Of a DNA stretch of 5,534 nucleotides, positions 5,494-5,534 are shown piece after piece. This DNA is from an uncultured Collinsella sp. (GTDB lineage Bacteria; Actinomycetota; Coriobacteriia; Coriobacteriales; Coriobacteriaceae): contig CABVBR010000133.1 in NCBI GenBank assembly GCA_902496645.1, positions 1 to 5,534 of the forward strand. The letters are read 5' to 3'. The notes beneath the pieces are model-generated. The model was not told the origin of the DNA, ran no database searches, and saw nothing but the letters and a program-made list of their open reading frames with translations. The translations under genes were made by a program, and so were the position numbers. Each line of letters starts with the position of its first letter. Positions within the stretch are counted from its first letter, which is position 1.

Positions 5494-5529
5494 GAAACCC
5501 CGGCAGCTCTTCGCAACTGCCGGGGTTTC
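5494..5529. terminator. Strong hairpin, probable terminator of a gene beyond the right edge
   Basis: Thirteen-base arms GAAACCCCGGCAG (5494-5506) and its exact complement (5517-5529) enclose a 10-base loop. On the minus strand the stem is followed by a T-rich stretch (TGTCGTTTG) and on the plus strand only by CCGCGG, so it more likely ends a minus-strand gene lying to the right, upstream of gluQRS. The 132 bases between it and the gluQRS -10 box show no gene or RNA that I can recognise. Confidence 0.65.
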
Positions 5530-5534
5530 CGCGG

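Noticed and set aside
5349..5516. Longer gluQRS beginning with TTG at 5516
   Set aside because: That start lies in the loop of the right-edge hairpin, has no ribosome binding site, and adds 56 residues unlike any synthetase; the TATACT box just before 5348 favours the shorter form.

Overview
The window is GC-rich, Gram-positive-type bacterial DNA. A sortase-anchored surface protein, strong AAGGAGG-type ribosome binding sites and a GluQRS gene fit a gut actinobacterium of the Coriobacteriia, such as Collinsella. That placement is inferred from gene content and style; no marker gene here proves it.

Left part (1-1197): the 3' end of a long alanine-rich, coiled-coil surface protein. It ends in an MPATGD sorting signal, a membrane segment and a basic tail, and is followed by a strong hairpin terminator.

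Middle part (1226-3376), all on the plus strand: a 118-residue protein with an N-terminal membrane segment and a C-terminal His/Cys (Ada-like) putative zinc site; a possible 43-codon Cys-rich ORF; a 79-residue protein with two membrane helices; and two calcineurin-like metallophosphoesterases that overlap by four bases (ATGA). The last three confident genes are tightly spaced and probably co-transcribed. Both phosphoesterases keep their metal ligands, but their substrates are unknown.

Right part (3499-5348), all on the minus strand and convergent with the middle block: a type II toxin-antitoxin pair (ribbon-helix-helix antitoxin, then GNAT toxin, start and stop overlapping) with a clear promoter whose spacer is filled by a perfect 21-bp palindrome. 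Upstream of it lies GluQRS, the enzyme that glutamylates queuosine in tRNA-Asp. GluQRS has a TATACT box seven bases before its ATG and no ribosome binding site, which suggests a leaderless mRNA. An imperfect inverted repeat without a U tract lies between the convergent blocks, and another strong hairpin lies at the right edge.

No CRISPR array, rRNA, tRNA or transposase was seen. No wholly new system is demonstrated. The least explained items are the small-membrane-protein/double-phosphoesterase cluster, the 43-codon Cys-rich ORF and the convergent-junction inverted repeat.
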